Shown here: positions 46,966 to 57,521 of the stretch, piece after piece
Layout: each line of letters begins with the position of its first letter
Numbering within the stretch: position 1 is the first letter of the stretch
From: Ascaphus truei
Lineage: Eukaryota > Chordata > Amphibia > Anura > Ascaphidae
Reading direction: 5' to 3'
Length of the DNA stretch: 64,000 bases
Assembly (NCBI GenBank): GCA_036426205.1
Contig: WSYH01002486.1
Location: 1-64,000, forward strand
Made by a program: the position numbers and the translations under genes
The notes under the pieces: model-generated
What the model saw: only the letters and a program-made list of their open reading frames with translations
Told to the model about the DNA's origin: nothing
Databases searched by the model: none

Positions 46966-47550
46966 CCCACTTTTTAAGTAGCAGATTTTTCCATGTTCCT
47001 GTGCAGGTAGGAAAAGTAAGGGATGTCCCCATGGGACTGATGCTACAACTTTGTAGGTATAGTGTGGACAGATGGAGAGAGTCAGTAAGAAACCACCGCA
47101 GCAACAAAATAATCAATAAGTCCTTGAACATATGATTGTAGACCTCTATCCTTGATGGGGGGCGTTTAAAGCACGACTGGTAGAGATACACCGGAGTCCT
47201 ATCTAGACAGAGCTCAGGAGTAAATCACGAGTCCAGTTACTGCTAGCCTCACCTGCATCTTGTGATCGAGGGGTTAATTCTGCCAGTGTACATCATTCCT
47301 TGATCTGAAGAACTGCCGGGTGCTGCTGTAAAAGAGCGTTGCTTGTTGCTGTGTGATGCGGTAGTGTGCTCCTGCTCGCAAATGGTGAAGAGAGGTAGGT
47401 AAATGGTGGACAGACGGTGTCTGTCCACCATTTACCTACCTATGTTCCTGTGCAGGACTGATTTATTGAGACCCTTCTCCCGCCCCTATAGAGATAAATG
47501 AGAATACTCACTGGTAGTGTTAGGACCTGCATAGTGGTCATGCTTTGACA
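46966..47550. other. unclassified repeat DNA with a perfect palindrome
   Basis: Contains the hairpin at 47394-47440 and two occurrences of ATGTTCCTGTGCAGG (about 46993 and 47442). No gene recognised. Confidence 0.4.
47394..47440. repeat. perfect 22 bp inverted repeat with 3 base loop
   Basis: GGTAGGTAAATGGTGGACAG.. (47394-47415) and its exact reverse complement (47419-47440), separated by GGT. Could be an inverted duplication formed at a break or the centre of a foldback element. Confidence 0.95.
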
Positions 47551-47554
47551 TGGC

Positions 47555-48090
47555 TGTCACGGGAGACCAGGCAATTTACACCTTTTTATCCGGATCATAC
47601 ATTGAGCAAAACAAGATAATGAAATAAATTGTACATTTATTCACAAGAAAAGGCATACATACAATGATACACAAACTACAAGCAAAAAAAAACCACATTT
47701 ACTTGGGACTGGGGTACAAAGCTAGACTCTTCTAGGTGCAGGGAATCCTCAAAGATTTTCCCCTGATAACTGTTGCAAAAACAGGATAGAAAATATTCCA
47801 GGCATCTTTAGATGAAGCAGCCTTTTTCTTGCTGCAGACTTGAAATTTAGAATCCTAGCATCTGGAGAAAACTTTGAGAATCTTTAGAACCTTGAGAGAA
47901 CACTTGGAAAACACACTATCTAATGGGCGCAAGGGGTTATAATAACTCTAACTTTCATTAAAAAAATACTATAGCCCAATCCAAAGCGTGAGAAATGTCT
48001 CCACCGCCAATCAGAGCAGGGCTCATCTGGCTGATGATTCAGATTTTGACGGTTGAAGTGGAGCACAACTCAATCGGTGATATACATAAA
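47555..48090 (-). mobile_element. partial LTR, inverted relative of 38331-39873
   Basis: TGTCACGGGAGACCAGG, then CATACATTGAGCAAAACAAG, then AATGAAATAAATTGTA and AGGCATACATACAATG, match the complement of the right end of the LTR at 38331-39873. The match covers at least the last 150 bases. The upstream part is diverged or missing. Confidence 0.55.
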
Positions 48091-48639
48091 AAATATATAA
48101 AAACAATATAGTGCAACAACGTCTTTTCAATATATTATTCAATTTCTGAAGACTTCTTTAGATTCAAAACTCACATTCTTTCAGATCATAAAAGGCATGT
48201 TCCCAAACTGTGGCAACTAGATGCAGTGGGATGTTATGGAAATCCAACCTCTCTCTGTGATAGGATATCTTGGGGGCCAGACCTCTCTCTGTGTTGGGAT
48301 GTCACTCCGGATAATGGATAGATAACCATATATTGGTAGGAAAACGAGAAACCAAACATAGTGCAAAGCGATACCACTAGAATCAATTTAATCTAATAAA
48401 ACAAAGTTGAATGCTTACATCAATCACTTATTTAAAAGGCACATCAAATAAGCGAATCCTGCTTTCATGTTCTCACCCACGGCCTCGGCTCAGATCTCTC
48501 AGCGCATCACTTCCGGTTTCGCGGCGCGCTTACACTTCTCGATCGAAGAGGATCTTGGATGCAGGTAGGTGCAGGTGAGTGACGTCAACCGGGCGCACGT
48601 GACTTTACGCGTTTCACTGTAATTGCTTCACGTAGAGTT
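48091..48639. other. unclassified repeat DNA
   Basis: 48480-48620 has a G/C-rich leader with CACTTCCGGTTTCGCGG, GTGACGTCAAC and ACGCGTTTCACTG, in the style of frog element termini. No ORF with recognisable domain. Confidence 0.35.
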
Positions 48640-49115
48640 GCCTCTTGATTCCGATAATTTACCTTACTCACCCCCCTCCACTGGAACCAGGTCCCCCATC
48701 ACATCCAATTTGCCCCCTCCCTAACTACCTTCAGAAGCCAACACAAAACTCTTCTCTTCCCCATAACATTAAATTATCACCACGATCCTCCTTTTCCTCC
48801 CCACCCACCTCAATGCCCATGATATCCCTACCCTCACCCCTTCCTAAAACTTCCTAAAGTCTCTCTAAAACCCTCCCAAGTTACCCACCTTACCGATCCA
48901 ATTGCCTTCACTGTCCCCACGGTCAAAACCCATTCCCAAAGACCTGACCCCAACCCCTGCCCATCAACCAAGCAAGATTTGAATGCACCTAATCAATAGC
49001 CTGACCATAATGTTCCCATCCCTACCTACCACAATGACATCTTAACAATTACACTTTTTTTTACTAACTCATGTACAGAGCCCTGAATAATGGCGCTAAA
49101 TGTATATTGTTATAA
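48640..49115 (+). pseudogene. LINE 3' end (Rex1-like)
   Basis: C/T-rich sequence whose translation resembles the C-terminal end of the same LINE type as 43868-45420. It ends with GAGCCCTGAATAATGGCGCT and a TATAAATAAC tail. It may be the far side of the LINE interrupted at 45421. Low coding integrity. Confidence 0.45.
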
Positions 49116-51190
49116 ATAACACCACCTCAAGGGATCAACCACTCCTTGGTGGGAGAAGAGGCAAGGAAGACATGACCAGATCCACCCTCAGAAATAGATG
49201 TCAAAGAACGGAGCCATTTGAGAGCATTCAGGTGAGTCCCACAATGTACTAAACTAGGATTCCAAAAGGTATATATTTCTAAGAGCACTACAAAATATAT
49301 TTTCCAGTGTTGTTGGATGGGATAGCCAACTTGGTCATTTGAGTTATCTGTAAAATCTGTGAAAGGTCAACACCTAATCAGGGAGTCTATTCAACTTATC
49401 ACAGGAGACAGTAAGGAGAGGTAACCTTTCAACTGTGAAAATTGAGTTTATACGAGTTTATAAGGAAACGTGGAAAATATAGATTTAGACATACCAGAAG
49501 ATGGAACATTGTCTTTGGTCTGGCTAAATCTATGGCTGCAAAGTAAGGGAAAGAGCAAAAAAATGAAACATAAAAAAGATAAGTGAATGGGAAAACAAGT
49601 ATCGGAGAAATATAGCTTTGAACATGACAGAGAAAAGACAATAATGTTAAAATATCCCACCTGAAACAACAAATTAAATAAGAACAAGAATCTAAACAAA
49701 AGTTAAAAGCTAAAGATGTCGTAATCGTGTATGCAGAAAATAAAATATAGGACTGAAGATAAAATGGATGAGGTATTTTATGGAATGTAGGAATTACAAC
49801 AAAGGTCACGTGTTAATATCAAATCAATTGTACAAATAAAAGATCTAATATAATAACAATAAAAATATAATATAAAAAAGTAAAAATGGCATACTGCAAT
49901 ATAATTTGTGTAATAATAATGAGAACTAAATTAATGACTTGCTAGTTTATGAAAAAATGTATACGTTTCGAACTGTTTGTTTTATTTGCAAACTTGCAAT
50001 TCTATAGAAAATGTAATCTCAGTGACCAAGGAGACGCAAGATTCTCCCCTTTCCCATTATCAATACCCAGACATAAAACACGAATCACGAGGAGACACAA
50101 TCTGGAGGTATAAAGGCTGTGGCTTTGTTTATTTATAATTGCAGATAGCGTAACTAGTCCCTGACAGAATGCTCGGTAGTGGGTTAAGTAAACCATCCGC
50201 CAGGCCTAGGGCCGGCGTCACTAGAGGGCTCTCGGAAGTACTTCCCGGTGACTTGCCCCCTCGCTTCAACTCCTGGCTTTAACAGCCCCGAGCCCTTTCT
50301 GGCAAGGACAAGCACCTCACCCCCCCCAACTGCCCCAACTGCCGCCATGACAAGGCAAGTTGGTCAAACTGACCCCTCCATCAGGAACTTCCGTCCTGGT
50401 TTGTTTAAAAAAATATTTTGGGTTTTACCCTGCAAAGAGAGAAATGTTAACAACGTTGTTCAAACATCCATTAATCCTCGAAATCCTAGGGATGGGTGGG
50501 AAATCGCTGCAGCCAGGAGCAAGTGACTGTCCTTGCTCATAGTTGCTAGCCTAACTCGCGAGGCCCCTCCCCGGGCCGCTCCTGCGGCCAATCTAGACCA
50601 AAGATGCCGCGCCCCCTGGTCAGGCTAGGGCTAGGCAAGCTTCATAGTGAATGCTCTGAGTGCGTTAAATGACAATACTGAACAACTCTGATTCCCTTAC
50701 CTCCCACTTGCAATGCTTCTGTGCTGCAGAGAAGGAAAGAATTTCTTCAGGATTCAGGCCATTTTTTCTGAAAATTACAGAGTGAAGAAATATTTGAATT
50801 TATAACAAATAAAGATTCATTGGACTTATTGATATTTTGTGATCTATATTTGTACGGTATCTTCTGTATTTATCTATTTCAGACGACAGAGAAGCCCAAT
50901 GCTACATCCAACATGACAGAAATACACAGTAAAATACTTATATATTTTCTAGGGTCATTTAGTTTAACCCTTTGGCCAAAGCGTTGTAAGCTTGCGAGCC
51001 ACGTCAAGGCAGATACCTATTCGCAAGGCCTAACACTACCAGATAAAATACTAATATACCTCTATTAGGATTAAAATTCTCATTTACCTCTATTAGGAGG
51101 GAGAAAGACCGCAGTGGGTCTATATCCAGCCGAATGAGGCACTTGCAAACTAGGGAAGCTTTCCAAAAACCCGACAGAAGTTACGCGTAT
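49116..51190. other. intergenic DNA, no gene recognised
   Basis: 49430-49960 is A-rich. 50170-50640 is G/C-rich and may be part of an LTR (CACTAGAGGGCTCTCGGAAG, GGCCGCTCCTGCGGCC). Open frames lack domains. Confidence 0.35.
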
Positions 51191-51357
51191 TTGATATGTG
51201 CCGCGATTAAAGCAACAGAGGATAAGATGGCAACAGTTGTTCAAATTTATCAGTATTTTATCGAAAACTATGACTTTTAAAAAAAATTCACCAACTCCTC
51301 ATACGTGGAAGCGTGCAGTAAGGAAAAGGTTATGTAGCGATCCCTGTTTTCATCGTA

Positions 51358-52079
51358 TTGAGCAACAATTTGTTGGAAGGTATTCGTGTGTATCACCGGA
51401 TTTTTCCGGTATCTATGATCATGAAGGTCGGCAAAAGGCGAAGGGTCGTGTTAAAACCAACTAAGAAACGACAGTCGCTGCCAAGCAATGCACCAGCACC
51501 GGCTTCCAATGACGGCCCCGCCGTCAGTGACAACCCTGAGCCTGAGGCTGAGCCGGATTTCGCGTGCAGTTTTGATGAAGCTTGCATGTACCTAAGCAAT
51601 TTCCAGCCTCACCAGCTGACTACAGGTGGACTAGTCCCGCTGCAAACTATCGACGTGGATGATCAAGAAAGCTGGACTGGCAGTGGACCGGCGCCGGCGC
51701 CAGCTGAATGGGAAATACTATGGTGAGTATTGTTGCCGTGTTATTTTCTGTGTTTTTTTTATTTTGACAATACTGCATAAATATCGGTACGATTCCAAAG
51801 TCAAGCGATTCTCCTGTAAGCAATGTCATTGGCTGAGCGGCTTCTACAGTACTATACTACAGATACTGAACAATTGGTGGAACGCTAGCCGCATACGCAT
51901 GTGAACAGGAGAAAATTATTGGTGGGGCTGGCTGGGTACTTCTTTAGGGGGCTGACCATTACTGTACATTAAAACTTTTCTTTTTGTTTTTCCTCAGAAA
52001 AGAAAATGGCTAATCGGGGGATTTCGATGGATAATATCGCGTTGTGTGACAATGCCTGCACATTGCTGAATCGGATTTA
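51358..52079 (+). pseudogene. coding-like fragment with possible intron, unknown
   Basis: I do not recognise this. An open frame from 51358 to 51726 encodes a basic stretch (GKRRRVVLKPTKKRQSL) followed by an acidic Pro/Ala-rich part and DEACMYLSNFQPHQL. A second frame overlaps it at 51198-51464. A good donor (ATG|GTGAGT, 51724) and a good acceptor (TTTTCCTCAG, 51988-51997) bound a 274 bp possible intron. The following exon could encode MANRGISMDNIALCDNACTL and a stop at 52079. The frame that joins cleanly is not the longest frame, so any gene here is damaged or misread. Its closeness to the BEN/transposase pair may be meaningful. Confidence 0.3.
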
Positions 52080-52264
52080 AAACCCCACGTGTACAGTTTT
52101 TTTGCCCTTGTTATTGATTAGGATAGAATACTGTACCTGAAACAGTACTGTATGCTGATGTTTTCCGGCCGTACAGTATACTGTGTAATAAACCCGAAAA
52201 AATAAAACTATGCATTTATTCTATATGTACAGTATCATTTACATTATGTGTCATCTACAGTATA

Positions 52265-53890
52265 CAGTGCCAGGTTCCTAACATCTATGGGCAAAATGAA
52301 TTTTATTTCTAGGTGCCCTCGAACAGAAGTTCCCACGCCAATTGGCCGTGAACTTGACCGAGGCCCTAGTTCCCACGCCAATTGCGCGATTACCCCGACT
52401 CAGTTCTGTTGCCACGAGAGGGTCGGTATTTGCCATGCAATACTTCCGGAACTAGGACTACATGGTGACCAAATCTGAGCCCTCTAGGTTGAACAGAACC
52501 GGAGTTATGGGATCCAGGTTTCTGCTCATTCTGACTTAGCCGTTTCAAAGCAGCGCGGCTTTCTCCGCCATTACGGTCAATGATAGGACCCTCCTCGCCG
52601 GCGTGACCCTTTCTCATCGCCATTACTGGTCGGACCCTGTTGGGGTCAAGTGAGGGGGTTCCTAACATCTATAGGCAAAATGAATTTTATTTCTAGGTGC
52701 CCTAGAACAGAAGTTCCCACGCTAATTGGCCCAAGTTCCCATGCCAATTGCGCGATCATTGCTCTTTTTTGACAATGTTGCCGATCTTGCGGCTTTGCGG
52801 TCTGGCAGTAAAAAAACAGTGCAGTAAGCCTCAACATTTGTTACACTGTCAAAGGAGCAAATGGAAACAATGTAAAACAAATCAACATGTTCTTTTATTG
52901 GTGGAGTAAGTACAAAAACATTTATTTACAAATACTGTACAATGTTGTAACATTTTAAGTGCACAGCAATTCAAAACATCAACAGGTGTATGGTTTACTG
53001 CTACAGTACAGTACATGTGAGAAAACATTTGTCAGTCAGTATGGTTTACAGTCACATGTTTTAAATACAATACATTCTTTAATATCTTTAAAATATAAAT
53101 ATATAAATATATAAATATAATTTAAAATAATCCGTTCTGTGGGTTTGAGCGGGTTGAAATTTGCCTGGTCCTCATGCCACAGTGGCCAAATATCAGCCTT
53201 CCACGTCCCCCGGAACCGTAGATACAGTTTAAAATCACATTACAAAAGTGGCTTTTTTCTGCCATGCAAGTCAATGGCAGAAATCTAAATTTACCATTAC
53301 CCTGACTCCGTTCTGTTGCCACTAGAGGGTCGCTATTTGCCATGCAATCCTGCCGGAAATAGGACTACATGGTGACTGAATCCGAGCCCTCTAGGTTCAA
53401 CAGAACCGGAGTTATGGGTTCCAGGTTTCTGCTCATTCTGACTTAGCCGTTTCAAAGCAGCGCAGCTTTCTCCGCCATTACGGTCAATGATAGGACCCTC
53501 CTCGCCGGCGTGACCCTTTCTCACCGCCATTACTGGTCGGACCCTGTTGGGGTCAAGTGAGGGGGTTCCTAACATCTATAGGCAAAATGAATTTTATTTC
53601 TAGGTGCCCTAGAACAGAAGTTCCAACGCCAATTGGCCCTAGTTCCCACGCTAATTGCCCTAGTTCCCACGCCAATTGCAGGATCATTGCTCTTTTTTGA
53701 CAATGTTGCCAATCTTGCGGCTTTGCGGTGTGGCAGTAAAAAAACAGTGCAGTAAGCTTCGACATTTGTTACACTGTCAAAGGAGCAAATGGAAACAATG
53801 TAAGACAAATCAACATGTTCTTTTATTGGTGGAGTAAGTACTAAAACATTTATTTACAAATACTGTACAAAGTTGAAACATTTTAAGTAA
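52265..53890. repeat. tandemly duplicated repeat block
   Basis: A unit of about 905 bp is present nearly twice: 52389-52960 corresponds to 53295-53870, including CAGAACCGGAGTTATGGG, GGTCAATGATAGGACCCTCC and CAACATGTTCTTTTATTGGT. A third partial copy of GGTTCCTAACATCTATGGGC at 52270-52387 precedes the first. Two minus-strand open frames recur in both copies (for example 52390-52668 and 53333-53575), but they look like repeats rather than genes. Short words resemble a repeat common in amphibian genomes. Confidence 0.75.
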
Positions 53891-53897
53891 CATCTCC

Positions 53898-53903
53898 TTT
53901 ATT
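53898..53903 (-). terminator. possible polyadenylation signal of the BEN gene
   Basis: TTTATT on the plus strand is AATAAA on the minus strand. It lies 267 bp beyond the end of the BEN-domain reading frame (54170). Confidence 0.4.
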
Positions 53904-53957
53904 AAAGAAACACAGTATACAGTACAGTACAGTGGGATGGTGCGCAACACTTTCAGT

Positions 53958-54069
53958 CAGACCTGCACCAGTACAGTCCTAGAGGGCAGCAAACAGGGCA
54001 GGTTTTCAGGGCAACCTTGAAAAACGTGCCTGTTTGCGGCCCCCAGGGACTGGAGTCGTGCATGTCCTG
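53958..54069. mobile_element. hAT-type MITE, short diverged copy
   Basis: CAGACCTGCACCAGTACAG at the left and the complement of CAGGACATGCACGACTCCAG at the right. Inner words GGTTTTCAGG and GCCTGTTTGCGGCC match the MITE at 34706-34897. No clear 8 bp duplication. It lies in the presumed 3' untranslated region of the BEN gene. Confidence 0.65.
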
Positions 54070-54169
54070 TGTAAAAAAACACACAACAACATCTCCTTTT
54101 TTTAAGTACAGCAGGTACTGTAGGTCAAAACATGTACAGTACAATACAGTTCAGCACAACAGTATGGTC

Positions 54170-55629
54170 TTACAGAAAGTCCTCCACATTGTCCTTCCAT
54201 GGCCGATTCCTTGCATGGCGCAAAACGCCATTAATGCAGTCTCGAACGCCTTTCATTACAGGATCTGTAATTGGATAAAAGCGCCGCATTTCATCCACAA
54301 TGTTTTTCCTTAAATTGACAGGATGCGCCTTTTTTACGCGATTCCCATCGTAGTTCACTTTGAAGGCCCAGTCGCAGTACAACGAGTAGGGAACATGGTG
54401 CTTAAAAATGAACAAGGCATACTTGTGGAGTACACCAGCACTCTTCACCCTATACTTCCCCTGAGCTTCGGTGGCAGATTGCACAGGGTGATGTCGGGCA
54501 CCGTATCGATGCGAGCGGGTGTAGGTCTTTTGGGAATGGGTGTGCTTGAGGCGACGGGCGATGGTAGGCTGTCTGGGAGGAAGCTTTCCTCCGGTCGTGG
54601 TCGCCGTGTTGTCTCCTGGCGTGGTCTTGACGGGGTTGTCATGTCCTCCTCAACGGCATACATGTACACTACATCTTCTGGTGGAGGGGGTGCGCTTGGT
54701 GATGGAAGGGGGTCGAAGGTCTCATTCATCACATCCATGTCACCCCCCTGCTCCGGCGTCAGGGAAACAGGGGCATTAGCACCGAGCAAATAATGTATGC
54801 CCGCTATGTCAGCCTCTATCTTCTCCATCCGTCGATCCATCCGTTGATCCATTTGTAGCATCCATTGCTTCACATTTAGCATTGTCTCCAGAAGCAAATC
54901 TATCTTTGCTAGCACAATAGAATTCCTGGGGAGATCCACACTTATCCCATTCAGCATCTGGTCTAACGAGCTGATTCTTGTGCATGGCGTCTGGACATCT
55001 GGGGGGATGGGTGCAACGGAGGATGAGATGGGGGTTCCATGGACAGAAGCGGCATCGACATCGAGGAAGAGTGGAGGAGGTGACCTGTGGATACCCGGTA
55101 GAGGAGAAGCGGCAGCGTCGTCGAGGAGGGATGGAGAAAGTGACCTTTGGATTTCCGGGCGAGAAGCAGAGTCATCCAAGAGCAAAGGAGACAGTGACCT
55201 GTGGATTTCAGAGGCAGCGTCGTCGTCGGATGGAACCTTAGAAGATGGGGGTGGAGAAGACGGGCTGAAGATTTCCAGGACAGCTACAGCAGAGTCGTCG
55301 AAGCGTATGGGAGGAAGTGGTCTGCGGGTTCGATGGGTTGGCTTCTTAACATAATGAGGCTTAAGTCTAAGAAAACCCTTAGCCTTTGGGGTCAGCAGAA
55401 GGTTTTCTTTATTGGCCTTAATCCGCCGCTTTTGCCTTGGCGTGGAAACGGCAACCGCCTTTCGTTTTTTCAGCTTGACAGGCACGGCAGAGGCGAGTGG
55501 GTTCCTGCGTCCATAGAATCGGGGTTGCTCCATGGAAGGAGGTGGCACAATGCAGTATCTGGACAAGGGCAAGTTCAGATAAAGATCATCGAGTGGTGGG
55601 CTATGCAAAGTGTGTAACCTTTTATGCAT
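54170..55629 (-). pseudogene. BEN-domain protein gene of a probable DNA transposon, one frameshift
   Basis: Starts at ATG 55629 (context GCCATGC). The first 394 codons include a basic Lys/Arg-rich part (KLKKRKAVAV, RQKRRIKANK), then a Pro/Ser-rich region with three imperfect repeats of HRSLSPLLLDD type (about residues 165-225), then a likely coiled coil (IVLAKIDLLLETMLNVKQWM and following). The reading frame shifts by one base near 54460. The next frame, ending at 54170, encodes YALFIFKHHVPYSLYCDWAF, then GNRVKKAHPVNLRKNIVDEM and IRDCINGVLR-like text, which I read as a BEN domain. BEN domains bind DNA and proteins in chromatin factors and in viral and transposon proteins. Head-to-head with the transposase-like gene at 55787. 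A short intron in place of the frameshift cannot be excluded. Confidence 0.68.
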
Positions 55630-55786
55630 GGCGACCAGGTACAGGTGTTGAAAGTGGGCGTACTCTAATGTGAGTCATTACCTTATAAATACACCCTCCA
55701 TTTTGTGTATTGATTGCACATAGAATACACATCGACTAAACATTGAATACACATTCTTGTGATTGTATTTCTTTCTACACGCAGCA
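55630..55786. promoter_or_regulatory. short divergent promoter between BEN and transposase-like genes
   Basis: The 157 bp gap separates two opposite ATGs. TATAAATA is at 55684-55691, about 96 bp before the plus-strand ATG. On the minus strand the same site reads TTTATAAGG, about 55 bp before the BEN ATG, so one A/T box could serve both directions. Functional use is inference. Confidence 0.45.
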
Positions 55787-56622
55787 ATGCCTGTTAAAAA
55801 GATTTCAAAGGAGCTCAGCATGCGAATTAAGGAGATGTACACGAGCGGACACCGAATTGCTGCTATGAAGCGCTGGTTAGCTACTTCTGACCTCGTTGTG
55901 CCAGCAAACACCGTGAGCTATCATGCAAACGGAAAAAACAGAGACCGCAAAAGGGCACCAAGGGTAACTAACGAGTAAGTATATTTATAAAACTTAACAA
56001 AAAAAAATATAGAAAACTGTACGTACTGTACTGTTCATACAGTACAGTACATCTACAGTACAGTTCTGTATCTAATACTGTTGTTATTTCTGTTGATTTA
56101 TATTACAACATAGTTTGTATATTTATATTTATAGTACAACAGTATACATTTTTTGTATATTTATATTTATCGTACAACAGTATATATAGGATGTATATTT
56201 ATATTACAACAATATATATATTTTGTATATTTATATTTATAGTACAACAGTATATATATTTTGTATATTTATATTTATAGTACAACAGTATACATTTTTT
56301 GTATATTTATATTTATCGTACAACGGTATATATAGGATGTATATTTATATTTATATTACAACAGTATATATATTTTGTATATTATATTTATAGTACAACA
56401 GTATATATTTTTGCTATATTTATATTTATATTACAACATTATATTTATATACATTTTATATTGCTGCATATTAATAAAACAATATATTTTCTTTACATTG
56501 TAGGGAGACAACTCTTCTGGTGGACAAAATAAGTGAGGAGAATGATGAGAGGAGTGCATTAAGGGTTAAAAACACTCTGCAGGAAAAGCACAATCTGACT
56601 GTATCCGAGAGCAGCATAAAGA
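55787..56622 (+). pseudogene. Tc1-like transposase gene, two exons, truncated by an LTR element
   Basis: Exon 1 (55787-55974) starts at ATG with MPVKKISKELSMRIKEMYTS and includes a helix-turn-helix-like stretch ending near NTVSYHANGKNRDRKRAPR. A perfect donor GTAAGT lies at 55975-55980. The intron (529 bp) ends with a pyrimidine-rich TTTTCTTTACATTGTAG at 56503. Exon 2 continues in frame with ETTLLVDKISEEN, then SALRVKNTLQEKHNL and VSESSIK, a second helix-turn-helix in the style of the paired-like DNA-binding half of Tc1/mariner transposases. The frame is then lost at 56622/56623, where LTR-element internal sequence begins, so the catalytic DDE domain is missing. I found no continuation after 63628. 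Family placement rests on the overall pattern and is not certain. Confidence 0.62.
56109..56470. repeat. AT-rich minisatellite in the transposase intron
   Basis: About nine units of roughly 38 bp, each with TACAACAGTATA, then a T-rich part and TTTATATTTAT. Variants (TACATTTTTT, TATAGGATG, TATATTTTG) recur in order, so 56141-56240 is nearly repeated at 56281-56380, a higher-order repeat of about 140 bp. Confidence 0.85.
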
Positions 56623-57521
56623 CGGCGGACCACTCCAGTGAGGTCGCCGAGGCAACCACCTCAACTGATGCAGACCATGATGTGGGCCCGTGTGCCCTGC
56701 AACGGCCAGTCCGGCCTACCACTGAGGTACCAGCGGTCCCAGGCTTGGGATCAGTACCTGCCGACAACGATAGGGGTAAGTTGACTGCCCCAGGGGTGTC
56801 AGGTGTGAGCTCCCCGGTGATCGTGGAGCCTGGTGACTCCAGAGGTAGGGTCACCCGGGCGATGGGCTCACCCCGTCATCGCGTCCTGGTGGAGGTGTCT
56901 CCCCCAGAAGATCTCTGCAGATCATGGAACGAATTCGACCTCATCCAGGTATCCGGTGTAGCGGACCGGAGCGACACATACTCCTGCATTAGGAGTCTCC
57001 AAGGTTGGCCTTCTCAAGACCCGGGCCTACCCGAAGAAGTTGTACCATCCAAAGAAGAAGTCACCGTTAACGGGATGGTTGGAGCGAGCAAAGACTGTGT
57101 TGAGACCGCTCTGGTAGTTGTGACCTCTCCCATGCACACGATGGAGTGCTTCGTTCGCCATGTGGTGGACCGAGGCAAGAGACTGAACCTTTCTATCTCC
57201 CGTGAGACGAAACCGGAGGGTCCGGCAAGGGTCAATACCCCGGACCCCTTACTATTTTTTCTGCGAGAGGGAGAAGGTGGGTTGGTGCAAGGGACAGGTC
57301 TTGAGCTCCAAAAGACTCACAGGAGTCAAGGTGGGATACCCTCACCCAATCAGTTAGGGGCACTCCACTCTGAGACTCAGCTGGCCTCGGGTATCCACGC
57401 GAGTATCGGTGACCAAATGCATGTTACACGTGATATGATTTATGCCATGTATTTTACCCTGTATAACACTCTGTATGGTTGCTACCCAAGCGAGGTCGTT
57501 GGGATTCTGCGAGGGGGAGAA
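56623..57521 (+). pseudogene. partial internal region of the LTR element, stop codon lost
   Basis: Aligns over 899 bases without net length change to 60998-61896, the 3' third of the complete internal region. By eye I count 45-50 mismatches. It encodes the same C-terminal text (PTTEVPAVPGLGSVP, later MIYAMYFTLYNTLYGCYPSE). At the equivalent of the normal TGA stop it has CGA (57510-57512), so the frame runs through the polypurine tract into the LTR and ends at 58046. The readthrough part has no meaning as a protein. Its left edge, near CGGCGGACCAC, joins exon 2 of the transposase-like gene. Confidence 0.85.
57511..57521 (+). other. polypurine tract of the first LTR copy
   Basis: GAGGGGGAGAA immediately before the LTR start TGTAGCCC. 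It marks the priming site for plus-strand DNA synthesis. Confidence 0.85.

Noticed and set aside
47394..47440. Interpreting the perfect palindrome as a transcription terminator
   Set aside because: This is vertebrate DNA, where hairpin terminators of the bacterial kind are not used, and no T-run follows.
54323..55617. Plus-strand frames of 124-156 codons opposite the BEN gene
   Set aside because: Shadows of the minus-strand coding sequence, whose Pro/Ser codon pattern keeps the opposite frame open.
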